Below, in pieces: positions 35,618 to 43,909 of a DNA stretch of 64,000 nucleotides. Made by a program: the position numbers and the translations under genes. Under the pieces are notes generated by a model. That model searched no databases and was not told the origin of the DNA. It saw only the letters and a list, made by a program, of their open reading frames with translations. The first letter of the stretch is position 1. Every line of letters starts with the position of its first letter. Origin of the DNA: Sinorhizobium garamanticum (GTDB lineage Bacteria > Pseudomonadota > Alphaproteobacteria > Rhizobiales > Rhizobiaceae); the NCBI RefSeq assembly GCF_029892065.1, contig NZ_CP120374.1, positions 1,302,001 through 1,366,000 on the forward strand, read 5' to 3'.

Positions 35618-36753
35618 TCACCCCCTTGCGGAAGCGACACGAAATAGCCCGGCCGATAGGCGACCGGCAGGAATTTCTCGTGGAACTCGCGGAACGTCCG
35701 GTCCGGATCGATGTCGGCGAAGAGCTCCGGATGGAACCACTTGGCAAATTGCTGGATCGGCACGAACTCGTAAGGTGCACCGTAGAACTGGTGCCAGACG
35801 GCATGCACCCTGCCCTCTTTCACCGCCTTGAGGGTGGTAAAGCCCGGGCGCTGCATCAGCGCTGTCAGCCGTTCCCGGGCCGCGGCCGGATCCGCGCCGC
35901 GGCCGACATTGACGAACTGGTTGATGTCGGACTCGGCCGCCCAGTTGCTGCCGGTCACGATCACATGGTCCGGATCGGCGATGACGAGTTGTTCGGGGTA
36001 GAGATCAACGAAGGTTGTCGTGGTGACATCCGAGCCGATATTGTGGCCCCCCGCCTTTTCCACCATCTCGCCGAAATTGGCAGGCCCGAAGGTCCTGCAG
36101 CAGGCGGTTTCACCGGTGATACCGGGCGAGCGTTCGATGAAGACCTTCGGGCGCTCAATCGCGCCGGCTGCCGCCAGGCGGTCGGTCACCAGCGCGATCT
36201 GGGCCTGACGCCACGCGATGAATTCCTTCGCGCGTTCCTTCGCGCCAAAAAGCTCGCCGAGAATTTCGACGGATTTTACGCTGTTCTTCGCCGGATCGAC
36301 GCGGAAGTCGAGAAAGACGACGGCGATGCCGGCGGCGGCCGCCTTTTCGATGAAGCCGGATTCCTCGACCGCCTGCTGCGCCTCGAGATTCAGCGTCAGC
36401 ACATCCGGCTTCAGCGCGATCGCCGCTTCCAGGCTGAAATCGCCGCTCGGGATGTAGCCAAACAGCGGCAGGTCCGCGATCGCTGGAAAGCGCTCCCGAT
36501 AGGCCGTGTAGGAATCCGGATCCTTTTTGATCAGGTCATCGCGCCAGCCGACGATCGTGTCGAAGACGTGCTCGCCCTTCAGCGCCGCCGCCACATGAAT
36601 CTGCCGCGCCTCGCCAAGCAGCACCCGCTTGGCCGGGAGGTCGAGCTCGACCCGGCGACCGGTGACATCGGTGATTTCGGCGGCCATGGCCGGTGCAGCG
36701 ATGAGCGCCGCCACGGCGACCAGCGCCGGGAAAAGTCTCTTGAACAGCGACAT
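35614..36753 (-). CDS. Iron-type ABC transporter binding protein 2 of 2
   Basis: A 379-residue periplasmic binding protein (class III, FecB/FhuD fold). The signal peptide is MSLFKRLFPALVAVAALIAAPAMA. Body segments are EITDVTGRRVELDLPAKRVLLG, FIERSPGITGETACCRTFG and HAVWHQFYGAPYEFVPIQQ. It is clearly homologous to the protein encoded just upstream, and both carry a vicinal Cys-Cys. ATG at 36753 is used; TTG codons just upstream after AAGAGG are alternatives. Whether it binds a ferric siderophore, heme or another chelate is not visible. Confidence 0.9.
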   Translation of the reverse strand: MSLFKRLFPALVAVAALIAAPAMAAEITDVTGRRVELDLPAKRVLLGEARQIHVAAALKGEHVFDTIVGWRDDLIKKDPDSYTAYRERFPAIADLPLFGYIPSGDFSLEAAIALKPDVLTLNLEAQQAVEESGFIEKAAAAGIAVVFLDFRVDPAKNSVKSVEILGELFGAKERAKEFIAWRQAQIALVTDRLAAAGAIERPKVFIERSPGITGETACCRTFGPANFGEMVEKAGGHNIGSDVTTTTFVDLYPEQLVIADPDHVIVTGSNWAAESDINQFVNVGRGADPAAARERLTALMQRPGFTTLKAVKEGRVHAVWHQFYGAPYEFVPIQQFAKWFHPELFADIDPDRTFREFHEKFLPVAYRPGYFVSLPQGGE

Positions 36754-36779
36754 ATGCAAATGCAAACCTCTTGATGGCA

Positions 36780-36809
36780 GCGCCGGGGAGTCTCCCTTTC
36801 CTCCGGCGC
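36780..36809 (-). terminator. Hairpin between the two binding-protein genes
   Basis: Arms GCGCCGG (36780-36786) and CCGGCGC (36803-36809) enclose a 16-base loop in the 64-base gap. There is no T-run. It may favour the first binding-protein message over the rest of the operon. Confidence 0.45.
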
Positions 36810-36817
36810 CCGAACCG

Positions 36818-37951
36818 TTATTGACCGACATTCAGCGAGACGAAGTAGCCACTCTTGTAGGGAAGCGGCAGGAAGCGCTCATGCAGCTCCTTGAACGTCG
36901 CCTCGGGATCGAGATCCTGGAACAGGTCCGGATGCAGCCACTTGGCGATCTGCTGGATGGCGACGAACTGATAGGGGTTGTTGTAGAACTGGTGCCAGAT
37001 GGCATGGACGTTGCCGTCGTTGACGGCTTTGACGCCGGTGAAGGCCGGACGCTTGGTCAGGTTCTCAAGCTTTCGGCGTGCTTCCGTCTCGTCGGCACCG
37101 TAGCCGACACCGACCCAGGCGCCGCCGGGCACGTAACCCTGCCAGTTGCCGCCGGTGATGATAATCTGATCCGGGTTCGCGGCGATGACCTGCTCCGGAT
37201 TGACCGTACCGAACGTGCCGGGGATGATGTCCTTCGCGATGTTCAAGCCGCCGGCGAGTTCGACCATCTTGCCGAAGTTCTCATTGCCGAAGGACATGCA
37301 GCAATCGTCGGAATAACCGCCGGCGCGTTCGACGAAGACGAGCGGCTTTTTCGCGTCAGCCTTGGCGAGGACGTCGGTCACCTTGGCGATGTTGTCGGCG
37401 CGGAACTTGATGAACTCCTCGGCCTTCTCCTCCTTGCCGATGAGCTTGCCCATGATGCGCATGCTCGGTTCGGTGTTTTCCATCGGCTTCTCGCGGAAAT
37501 CGACGTAGACGAGCGGAATGCCGACCTTGCCGAGCTTTTCGATGTAACCGGCTTCCTCCGTCGCCGTCTTGGCGTCGACATTCATCAGGATGACATCCGG
37601 CTTCAGCGCCACGGCCTGCTCGATGTCGAAGGTTCCGTCCTTCATGCCGCCGAAAGCCGGCAGCTTGGCAATGTCGGGATATTTGGCGAGATAGGCGGCA
37701 TAGCTTTCCGGGTCGGCCTTGGCCAGGTCGTCGCGCCAGCCGACGACGCGCTTGAAAGGCTCTTCCCGGTCGAGCGCGGCGAGGAAATAGATCTGGCGCC
37801 CTTCGCCGAGAATCACGTGCTCGACCGGCACCTCGACGTCGACGTCACGGCCCGTGACGTCTTTGATCTTGACCGTCTCAGCCAACGCCGGTGCTGAAAA
37901 AAGCACGCAAAAACCCATGGCGGCGGTGGCCAGCCTGTTGAAAAGCCTCAT
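36818..37951 (-). CDS. Iron-type ABC transporter binding protein 1 of 2
   Basis: A 377-residue periplasmic binding protein with signal peptide MRLFNRLATAAMGFCVLFSA, cleaved after ALA. It parallels the next gene throughout: ETVKIKDVTGRDVDVEVPVE, VFVERAGGYSDDCCMSFG, HAIWHQFYNNPYQFVAIQQ and the closing GYFVSLNVGQ. It is the first gene of the operon, behind iron-regulator boxes. Tandem paralogous binding proteins sharing one permease suggest two related ligands or a relay. Confidence 0.9.
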   Translation of the reverse strand: MRLFNRLATAAMGFCVLFSAPALAETVKIKDVTGRDVDVEVPVEHVILGEGRQIYFLAALDREEPFKRVVGWRDDLAKADPESYAAYLAKYPDIAKLPAFGGMKDGTFDIEQAVALKPDVILMNVDAKTATEEAGYIEKLGKVGIPLVYVDFREKPMENTEPSMRIMGKLIGKEEKAEEFIKFRADNIAKVTDVLAKADAKKPLVFVERAGGYSDDCCMSFGNENFGKMVELAGGLNIAKDIIPGTFGTVNPEQVIAANPDQIIITGGNWQGYVPGGAWVGVGYGADETEARRKLENLTKRPAFTGVKAVNDGNVHAIWHQFYNNPYQFVAIQQIAKWLHPDLFQDLDPEATFKELHERFLPLPYKSGYFVSLNVGQ

Positions 37952-37994
37952 TGTTCTTCGCTCCGCTATAAAATTTGGGCGATCTAATATTTCA

Positions 37995-38009
37995 TGACTT
38001 TATCAGTCA
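37995..38009. promoter_or_regulatory. Iron-responsive operator (RirA-type) candidate
   Basis: TGA-N9-TCA with extended arms TGACT/AGTCA, the form described for rhizobial iron-responsive operators. It sits 44 bases before the iron binding-protein gene, between divergent promoters. Confidence 0.6.
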
Positions 38010-38019
38010 ACATATATCT

Positions 38020-38036
38020 TTTAGAACGCTTCCAAA
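38020..38036. promoter_or_regulatory. Irr-box candidate (iron control element)
   Basis: TTTAGAACGCTTCCAAA matches TTTAGAA-N3-TTCTAAA at all but one position. It is 10 bases from the TGA-N9-TCA site, so RirA- and Irr-type regulators could meet in one promoter. It faces both the transporter operon and the methyltransferase gene. Confidence 0.55.
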
Positions 38037-38149
38037 CACGATGCATGTCGCCCGAAAGTGTGCAGCGGTTTAGGGACAACGACATGCACGAGAACAAGTA
38101 GATAAGGCGCGTCGCATGCTTGTGACGCGCTTTAGCGGACGAGGTCGAT

Positions 38150-38959
38150 ATGAGCGATGTGGCAGAGCAGCGGAACTATAATCTTCGCGACGAAATCAAG
38201 ACCTACTGGTCGGAGCGCGCGGCAACCTTCGACCTTTCACCCGGGCACGAAATTTTCTCCGAGGAAGAGCGCGCGGCGTGGCACCGGCTGATCCGACACC
38301 ATCTCGGCGAGAGCGAAGGCCGCATGGCGCTGGATCTCGCGAGCGGCACCGGCGTCGTCTCGCACCTGCTCGACGATCTCGGCTTCCGGGTGACCGGCCT
38401 CGACTGGGCCGAACCCATGCTCGAGCGGGCACGCAACAAGGCACGCGATCGTCGGCGCAAGATTTCGTTCCGCATGGGCGACGCCGAAAATACGATGGAG
38501 CCGGACGAGCACTACGACGCGGTCGTCACCCGGCATCTGGTCTGGACGCTGGTCAACCCGACCGCCGCCTTTGCGGAATGGCTGCGGGTTCTGAAACCAG
38601 GCGGCAGGCTGCTGATCGTCGACGGCGACTTCGTCAACACGAATGCGCTGGAGCGGCTGTTCTCAAAGCTTAGCGGCTGGGGCCAGCGCGCCGGGCTGCT
38701 CAAGGCGGACATACCATCCGGCTCGCGCGAGATGATGGAGACCCACAGGAGTATCCTCTCCCGCGTCCACTTCTCGCAAGGTGCGCGCGCCGAGGAGGTG
38801 GCCGAACTCTTGCACAAGGCGGGATTCGTCGACGTCGAGATCGATACCGATCTCGACGAAATCCATCGGACGCAGGCGAAGAACTGGAATGTCTTCAAGG
38901 CGCTCGCGCGCAAAAGCCAGCACCGCTACGCGATCCGGGCGCGCAAGCCGTCGAGCTGA
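38150..38959 (+). CDS. Class I SAM-dependent methyltransferase, divergent from iron transporter
   Basis: A 269-residue cytoplasmic methyltransferase. SAM motif I is ALDLASGTGVVSHLL (about residues 60-74), the acidic end of beta-2 lies in VTGLDWAEPML, motif II is in ISFRMGDAEN and post-motif VLKPGGRLLIVDGD. It is divergent from the iron transporter operon with shared iron boxes, so it probably takes part in handling the imported chelate or in cobalamin/siderophore-type chemistry. That link is inference; the acceptor is unknown. Confidence 0.88.
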   Translation: MSDVAEQRNYNLRDEIKTYWSERAATFDLSPGHEIFSEEERAAWHRLIRHHLGESEGRMALDLASGTGVVSHLLDDLGFRVTGLDWAEPMLERARNKARDRRRKISFRMGDAENTMEPDEHYDAVVTRHLVWTLVNPTAAFAEWLRVLKPGGRLLIVDGDFVNTNALERLFSKLSGWGQRAGLLKADIPSGSREMMETHRSILSRVHFSQGARAEEVAELLHKAGFVDVEIDTDLDEIHRTQAKNWNVFKALARKSQHRYAIRARKPSS

Positions 38960-38989
38960 AGGAGGAGTGCCTTTCTGGCTGCTGCCTGA

Positions 38990-39013
38990 TTCCTTAAATC
39001 GGAATCGATTTAA
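38990..39013. repeat. Rhizobial modular repeat, A module fragment
   Basis: TCCTTAAATCG-GAAT-CGATTTAA, the core of module A, is followed directly by unrelated sequence. The outer arms and module B are missing. Confidence 0.7.
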
Positions 39014-39085
39014 CGCGCGGCGCGGCCTGAGATCCGCTCCACGCCGCTATCTGAAGCCTGGCCGACGGACCACTCGGCCAGACCC

Positions 39086-39337
39086 CTACTGCTTGAGTCG
39101 CAAGAGGGCCTTCCGCGCCTCCTCAGCCAGGGCGTGGTCCGGGTGGCGGCGAATGAAGCGTTCATAGGCCTCGACCGTGTTCTTCGCCTTCACCCGCTCG
39201 AACTCGGACCTGACGGCCACCTCAGGATCCGGAGGTTCCTGCATCTCTACCCCGTCTGTTTTTGTCGCGCCTTGAACAGTGGTCGAAAGGCCCATCACCA
39301 GCATGGCGAAGCCCATCGATTTCAATAATCCGCGCAT
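39086..39337 (-). CDS. Small exported protein of unknown function
   Basis: An 83-residue protein with a signal peptide (MRGLLKSMGFAMLVMGLSTT, cleavage after VQGA) and a charged mature part. Its C-terminus VEAYERFIRRHPDHALAEEA resembles a single TPR-like helix pair. It would be periplasmic. It is divergent from the RTX metalloprotease gene; a link to it, such as inhibitor or chaperone, is possible but there is no direct support. Frames extending further upstream lack a likely start. Confidence 0.6.
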   Translation of the reverse strand: MRGLLKSMGFAMLVMGLSTTVQGATKTDGVEMQEPPDPEVAVRSEFERVKAKNTVEAYERFIRRHPDHALAEEARKALLRLKQ

Positions 39338-39458
39338 GGCCACAAAAATGTCTCCAATTTTAACGATCCGCTTATGAGAATCGTATCTCGCGGCGGCTAT
39401 TGTCCCGGACGCGAGCTTCCAGGCGCTAAACGCCGTCACGTCAAGATCGGAAATTTGC

Positions 39459-40940
39459 ATGAGCGGAACGGGCAAATCCATCAAAATTGTGAAGCCAACC
39501 GGGAACAGCCTGATTGATGGGGTGCTCTCGAGTGTGGTCTGGAACGGCGTGATCACCTATGCCTTTCCCACAGCCGCCGGCAGCTATAGCTACAGCGGGG
39601 AAAAGAACAGCGGCTTCGGCGCCGTATCGGCCGCCCAGCGAAACGCCGCGCTCTTCGCCATGGAGCAATCCTTCGGTTCCGCCGCCAATGACGGCTTCTC
39701 GGTCGAAGGTTTCACCAACGCCAGCTTCGCGCTCGGCAGCGCCAACACCGCGACAGTCCGATTCGCGCAGTCGAGCCTGCCGGACACGGCCTACGCCTAT
39801 TACCCGGGTACCTATGCCGAGGCCGGCGACGTCTGGTTCGGCACCGCCTATGCCGGCACCGTCCACGACTACCGGACGCCCGTCGCCGGAAACTACGCCT
39901 GGCATACGCTGCTGCACGAGTTTGGGCATGCACTCGGCCTGTCGCACGGGCATGACGCCGACGATTTCGGGGCGCTGCCTGCGCAATACAATTCGATCGA
40001 ATTTTCGGTCATGACCTACAGCGGCTTCATTGGCTCCGGCAATACCTATGCGTACGAGCGCTTCGGCGCTCCGCAAACCTTCATGATGGCGGACATCGCC
40101 GCGCTGCAGGAGATGTACGGCGCCGACTTCACGACCAACAGCGGCAACACGGTCTACAAATGGACACCGGGCAGTGGCGCCACGCTGGTCAACGGCGCGA
40201 CAGCCATCGCCCCGGGCGCCAACCGGATCTTCGCGACCGTCTGGGATGGCGGCGGCAATGATACTTACGATCTCTCGGCCTACAAAACCGGGCTCAAGAT
40301 CGACTTGCGCCCCGGCCACGCCTCGACCTTCAGTGCCGATCAGCTTGCCTATCTCGGCGGCGGCCCGAACGACGGCTTTGCGCGCGGCAATATCTTCAAT
40401 GCCCTGCTTTACCATGGCGACACGCGCTCGCTGATCGAAAACGTGTTTGGCGGGGCCGGTAGCGATTCGATTGTCGGCAACCAGGCCGCCAATACGCTGC
40501 GCGGCTACGCTGGTAACGACGCGCTGAACGGCGACCGCGGCAACGACTTGCTCGACGGCGGCCTCGGCAATGACAGCCTGTATGGCGGCGCCGGAGCGGA
40601 CAGGCTCGTCGGCGGGGCGGGAGCCGATAGGTTTCTCTTCAAGTCGCTCGCGGAAACGACCGTCACCACCACCGGCCGTGACACGATCTACGATTTCGTC
40701 GCCTCGCAATCGGACAGGATCGATCTTTCAGCGATCGACGCCAACACGGCGGCGACGGGGAACCAGGCATTTGTCTTCGTCGGAACAGCCGCTTTTTCCG
40801 GCGGCAAAGGCGAGCTGCGCTACGACCGCGCGGCGTCCGACACCTACATTTATGGCGACGTCAATGGTGACAGGAAGGCGGATTTTGCCATTCACCTCGA
40901 TGATGCCGTCGCCATGCAGAAGGGTTACTTTGTTCTTTGA
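39459..40940 (+). CDS. Serralysin-type RTX metalloprotease (M10B)
   Basis: A 493-residue secreted protease. The zinc site is HEFGHALGLSH (residues 153-163) with the Met-turn SVMTYS (183-188). After about residue 320 come glycine-rich calcium-binding repeats of the type GGAGADRLVGGAGADRF, then a C-terminal M10 domain and a terminal hydrophobic tail (GYFVL) like type I secretion signals. No N-terminal signal peptide is present, in keeping with ABC-type secretion. No type I secretion genes are in the window. It directly precedes a hemN remnant, so it may have arrived by an insertion that removed the rest of hemN. Confidence 0.9.
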   Translation: MSGTGKSIKIVKPTGNSLIDGVLSSVVWNGVITYAFPTAAGSYSYSGEKNSGFGAVSAAQRNAALFAMEQSFGSAANDGFSVEGFTNASFALGSANTATVRFAQSSLPDTAYAYYPGTYAEAGDVWFGTAYAGTVHDYRTPVAGNYAWHTLLHEFGHALGLSHGHDADDFGALPAQYNSIEFSVMTYSGFIGSGNTYAYERFGAPQTFMMADIAALQEMYGADFTTNSGNTVYKWTPGSGATLVNGATAIAPGANRIFATVWDGGGNDTYDLSAYKTGLKIDLRPGHASTFSADQLAYLGGGPNDGFARGNIFNALLYHGDTRSLIENVFGGAGSDSIVGNQAANTLRGYAGNDALNGDRGNDLLDGGLGNDSLYGGAGADRLVGGAGADRFLFKSLAETTVTTTGRDTIYDFVASQSDRIDLSAIDANTAATGNQAFVFVGTAAFSGGKGELRYDRAASDTYIYGDVNGDRKADFAIHLDDAVAMQKGYFVL

Positions 40941-40962
40941 GCCGGTTTGGCCGCTTCGATGA

Positions 40963-41241
40963 AGCGCTGGCGAGGACCGCATGCGGGCCGAGATCATCGA
41001 AAGGCTGATGTGCGACTTCAGCGCCGACATTGCTGCGATCGCCGCGGCCCACGATTACCACGCTCATCGGCTGATCGACCGGAACGCAAAGCTCGCGACG
41101 CTCGCCGAAGACGGCGTGCTGGACATCCCCGGCGGCGTCATTCAGGTACGGCAGGACCATCGCTTCGTCATTCGCGCCGTCGCCGCCGCCTTCGACGCCT
41201 ATCTCGAGCAGTCGCAAAGGACGCACAGCAAGGCTGCTTGA
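40963..41241 (+). pseudogene. hemN: C-terminal remnant of hemN (coproporphyrinogen III dehydrogenase)
   Basis: In frame from about 40963 the sequence reads SAGEDRMRAEIIERLMCDFS and continues to GGVIQVRQDHRFVIRAVAAA before TGA at 41239. This is the HemN C-terminal helical region as I know it from rhizobial proteins. The radical-SAM domain with its CxxxCxxC motif, about 360 residues, is absent, and a stop lies just upstream (40960-40962). An internal ATG at 40981 could give 86 residues but no enzyme. The break falls directly after the metalloprotease gene. HemN works in anaerobic heme synthesis and often accompanies denitrification genes, and nap lies 3 kb away. Confidence 0.75.
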
Positions 41242-41296
41242 GAGCTGCAAACAAAGAGCCCGGCTCGAGTGCCGGTCCTTGGCCGAAACATGGATA

Positions 41297-42364
41297 CTAC
41301 TGCCGTGAATGACCCGGAAGGTCCGCCTGCCGACGTCCGTCGCGAAAGGAGTCTTGCAGCAACGCGGACAATGCGATGCTCGCCGCCCTGTTATGAATAG
41401 AGAAGCGATCTACGCCGGGTCGATCAACCCAGATAGCGGGTTCCGTTTCTTTGCCTCGTTCGGTGCCCTCGCACAGCAGCGTGTAATGCCCAACATCTCG
41501 ACCAAGAAGCGTGAGCGTGCTTTGCGGTAAGTTGCCGTGCAACCAGGCTGAACATGAATCGGCTGGGGCCTCGCTGTCTGCGTCACCAACCATGATAGTT
41601 ACAGGAGCTTTGATGGTGCGAAGACTGTCCAGTGTAAAGGCGCGCACTGTTGGAGCCGGAGCAAGGGCAATCGCGGTGTTGACACGTGTATCTAGGTAGG
41701 ATGCGGATTGGCGTTCCCAGGACGCACGAAACACCGAACTTTCCTGAAGAAGCGGTTCAATGTGGTCAGCGAGATCAGGATATTCTCTAGGGCCTCTTCC
41801 AAAGGGCATCTCTCTTGCCCACTCGGCAAACAAAGTCATGTTCGTAACCGCGCCCGACAGCGAGATAACCGTGTAGCCGCCGAGGGAAAAGCCAGCGGCC
41901 GACACGCGGCCCATATCTATTCTGCCGACGAACGGGCCTTTCTCAGCAAGTGCATCCAATACCACCGAGAGGTCGCGCGGCCTTTCCCACCAACATAGGA
42001 AGCCTTCTGGCCGGTAAGGTTCGGACGCCGTATTCCCGTGGTGATCCACACCAACCGCAATCAGTCCTGCGGCCGCGATGCGTTGGGCCAACCAGCCAAG
42101 GCTCGACGCTGTGCCCCCTGTGCCGTGCGAGAGCAGAACGATTGGAAAGCGCTCCTGATCTTCGCTGAGGGCGGCGTCCCGCGCGACCGTGCCCATGATA
42201 AACAGCGGCGAGACCGCGGGTATCAGAGTTAGTAGTTCGCTGGCGGCATCATCTGCTGGATACCATGCTGCCCATGCAATGGGCCGAGGTCCGTCACCCG
42301 ACCAGGTGCGTCGTTGAGGATCAATTATCACACCTTCTCGAAACCCGACTTTGAACGTCTTCAT
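41297..42364 (-). CDS. Alpha/beta hydrolase (dienelactone hydrolase/PAF-acetylhydrolase-like)
   Basis: A 355-residue alpha/beta hydrolase. The oxyanion segment is VLLSHGTGGTASSLGWLA, the nucleophile elbow AAGFSLGGY, the acid lies in VTIMVGDADSEAP and the His in GRDVGHYTLL. No clear signal peptide is seen when started at MKTFKVGFREG (42364). Base composition is less GC-rich than the flanking genes, and it lies between a hemN remnant and a repeat-flanked VOC gene, so recent acquisition is likely. The substrate is unknown. Confidence 0.85.
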   Translation of the reverse strand: MKTFKVGFREGVIIDPQRRTWSGDGPRPIAWAAWYPADDAASELLTLIPAVSPLFIMGTVARDAALSEDQERFPIVLLSHGTGGTASSLGWLAQRIAAAGLIAVGVDHHGNTASEPYRPEGFLCWWERPRDLSVVLDALAEKGPFVGRIDMGRVSAAGFSLGGYTVISLSGAVTNMTLFAEWAREMPFGRGPREYPDLADHIEPLLQESSVFRASWERQSASYLDTRVNTAIALAPAPTVRAFTLDSLRTIKAPVTIMVGDADSEAPADSCSAWLHGNLPQSTLTLLGRDVGHYTLLCEGTERGKETEPAIWVDRPGVDRFSIHNRAASIALSALLQDSFRDGRRQADLPGHSRQ

Positions 42365-42718
42365 GTCTATCCCGCTGATTGAGAAGGCCTTGATGCGAGA
42401 GAATATCTTAGGATTCTTAGGAGAGACCAGACGCAAACTTCCCCATAGATGTCAGTTTGCTTCCAACGTTGCACGGTCGCAAACTAGAATTTTGCAGTAA
42501 TCACACTCGGTTGGCCGCTCCGAAGAATTGCCTTCGACAAGCAAAGCCGCGCTATGCCCTGTTCCGAGCAGCCACGGCCTGAGCCTGCGTGTGAAGCAAT
42601 AAATATATGGGGCTAGGCCCGAATGCCGGCCACTCTGATTCTGCTGCCCTATCCGGCAAGCCCGTGACAGATGGCGGGAAGTGTGAGGACGGGTAGCCGG
42701 GCGATGTTGCCGACGCGG
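42365..42718. other. Intergenic region carrying one copy of a duplicated 65-base segment
   Basis: About 350 bases, AT-richer near 42420-42500. The end (42651-42715) is a near copy of 43561-43620. No gene is recognised. Confidence 0.5.
42651..42715. repeat. Direct repeat copy 1 flanking the VOC gene
   Basis: It starts ATCCGGCAAGCCCG and ends GTAGCCGGGCGATGTTGCCG. Copy 2 at 43561-43620 starts with the same 14 bases and ends the same way with one substitution. The middle differs and is 5 bases longer here. Confidence 0.65.
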
Positions 42719-43360
42719 CTAGCCTTTGCCACCGGCAAACGCGATAAGGTTGCCATCGGGATCTCGCACGATGAAGGTGCGAGCTCCCCACGGCTCTGTC
42801 CTCAAGCTCTGGTGGAACGCGACGCCTTCGCTCTGATACTCCAGGAATAGCGGCTTGGGGTCGCCGAGGGTGAGTGTTGCGGAAAGAGCATCACGTTCCC
42901 TCTCCCGAAAGCCGCTGTCAAAAACAGGGCCGCCGACTTTTCGCAAGTTCAAGCGGCCGCCATCGCGAAAGACCTGTGCATAGAATGGCGGCTCTCCGTA
43001 AGAGAACGCGATCTTGAAGCCGAGTTTGTGAACATAAAATCGGCACGCTATCTCGATGTCGGAAACGAAGAGCTGCGGCTCTGCTGCCGTGATGACAGAC
43101 GTGTTATCGGAGGAGACTGCCGATCCTGTCATGGTATCGATCCCTTTGATCATCGCGGCCCAGTTCTCGAAACCGTGTTTTCTGGCGATAAGCTCCTGCG
43201 CGTCACTGAGCCTGAACTCGGCCTCCAGCACTTCCCCATCGCTTAAGTCTCGGAATTTGGCCAGCGCTGACCTGATCTGCTCCGCGACAGGATAGTACCG
43301 TTCACGGTGCCATCGCAGGTATAGTTTGGCTTGCTTTCTGAGGTTTTCGCTATTTGGCAT
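42719..43360 (-). CDS. Glyoxalase/VOC superfamily protein with helical N-terminal domain
   Basis: A 213-residue protein. Residues 1 to about 70 are a helical domain (LRKQAKLYLRWHRERYYPVA, then LSDAQELIARKHGFENW) found in some VOC proteins. The rest is one VOC module similar to bleomycin-resistance-type binding proteins (AEPQLFVSDIEIACRFYVHK and IVRDPDGNLIAFAG). It may bind or modify a small metabolite. It is flanked by a 60-65-base direct repeat, hinting at insertion or duplication. Confidence 0.82.
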   Translation of the reverse strand: MPNSENLRKQAKLYLRWHRERYYPVAEQIRSALAKFRDLSDGEVLEAEFRLSDAQELIARKHGFENWAAMIKGIDTMTGSAVSSDNTSVITAAEPQLFVSDIEIACRFYVHKLGFKIAFSYGEPPFYAQVFRDGGRLNLRKVGGPVFDSGFRERERDALSATLTLGDPKPLFLEYQSEGVAFHQSLRTEPWGARTFIVRDPDGNLIAFAGGKG

Positions 43361-43909
43361 GGGCGCGCGCTACGTTTGACTTTGTTGTAGGCGGGCAAGG
43401 CCCCTCCGGCTCGTAAGCCGACGCGCCCTACAGCAGCATGATTGATGCTAGCCCAGTGCAGCAACTGCTTCAAGGGGAGTGAGCCGCTGGGCCTCGATGA
43501 TCAACGGCACCGCCGAGCGTGCTTGAATGCTGGGCTTCTCCCAAGCTCCGGGCTACCCTTATCCGGCAAGCCCGCGATAGAAGGCGGGGTGCGGCCGGTA
43601 GCCGGGCAATGTTGCCGACGATGGCATAGCCGTTCTGGCCGAACAAAAACGCATGCGCGACCAGGCCCGGCGCCAACGGCGCCGCATCACCACGATCATG
43701 GAACTGCTTCACGAGCTTGACGAGATCGGCTATCACGACGCCGACCGAAGCGTGCTGGTAGAAGCGCGGCTGCTTTTCGAAGACCGCCTACGCCGCGCAG
43801 GAGGGCGCGCGCCTGCTCAATGCCGGCGCCCTCTTGCCGTTCCAAGGAGGGTGCGCGATGAGCAGGCACAGGCTTCCAGGCCCCGTCGCGCGCGATCTGG
43901 AGACGGCGA
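43361..43909. other. Degenerate region, possible gene remnant on minus strand
   Basis: About 550 bases. On the minus strand from about 43790 to 43585 a frame reads KQPRFYQHASVGVVIADLVK, on to GLVAHAFLFGQNGYAIVGNI, which looks protein-like. It has a stop upstream and loses sense downstream in the repeat. I cannot name a family. It may be a broken gene. Confidence 0.3.
43561..43620. repeat. Direct repeat copy 2 flanking the VOC gene
   Basis: Partner of 42651-42715. In both copies the minus strand can be read as VGNIARLP, so the repeat may be a duplicated gene fragment rather than a mobile element end. Confidence 0.6.

Noticed and set aside
39338..39556. N-terminal extension of the small exported protein to 156 residues
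   Set aside because: It overlaps the start of the metalloprotease gene on the other strand and would bury the signal peptide in the middle of the protein.
43442..43720. Plus-strand frame across the second direct repeat
   Set aside because: It runs through the repeat, is rich in Cys, His and Arg with no pattern, and the opposite strand looks more protein-like though broken.
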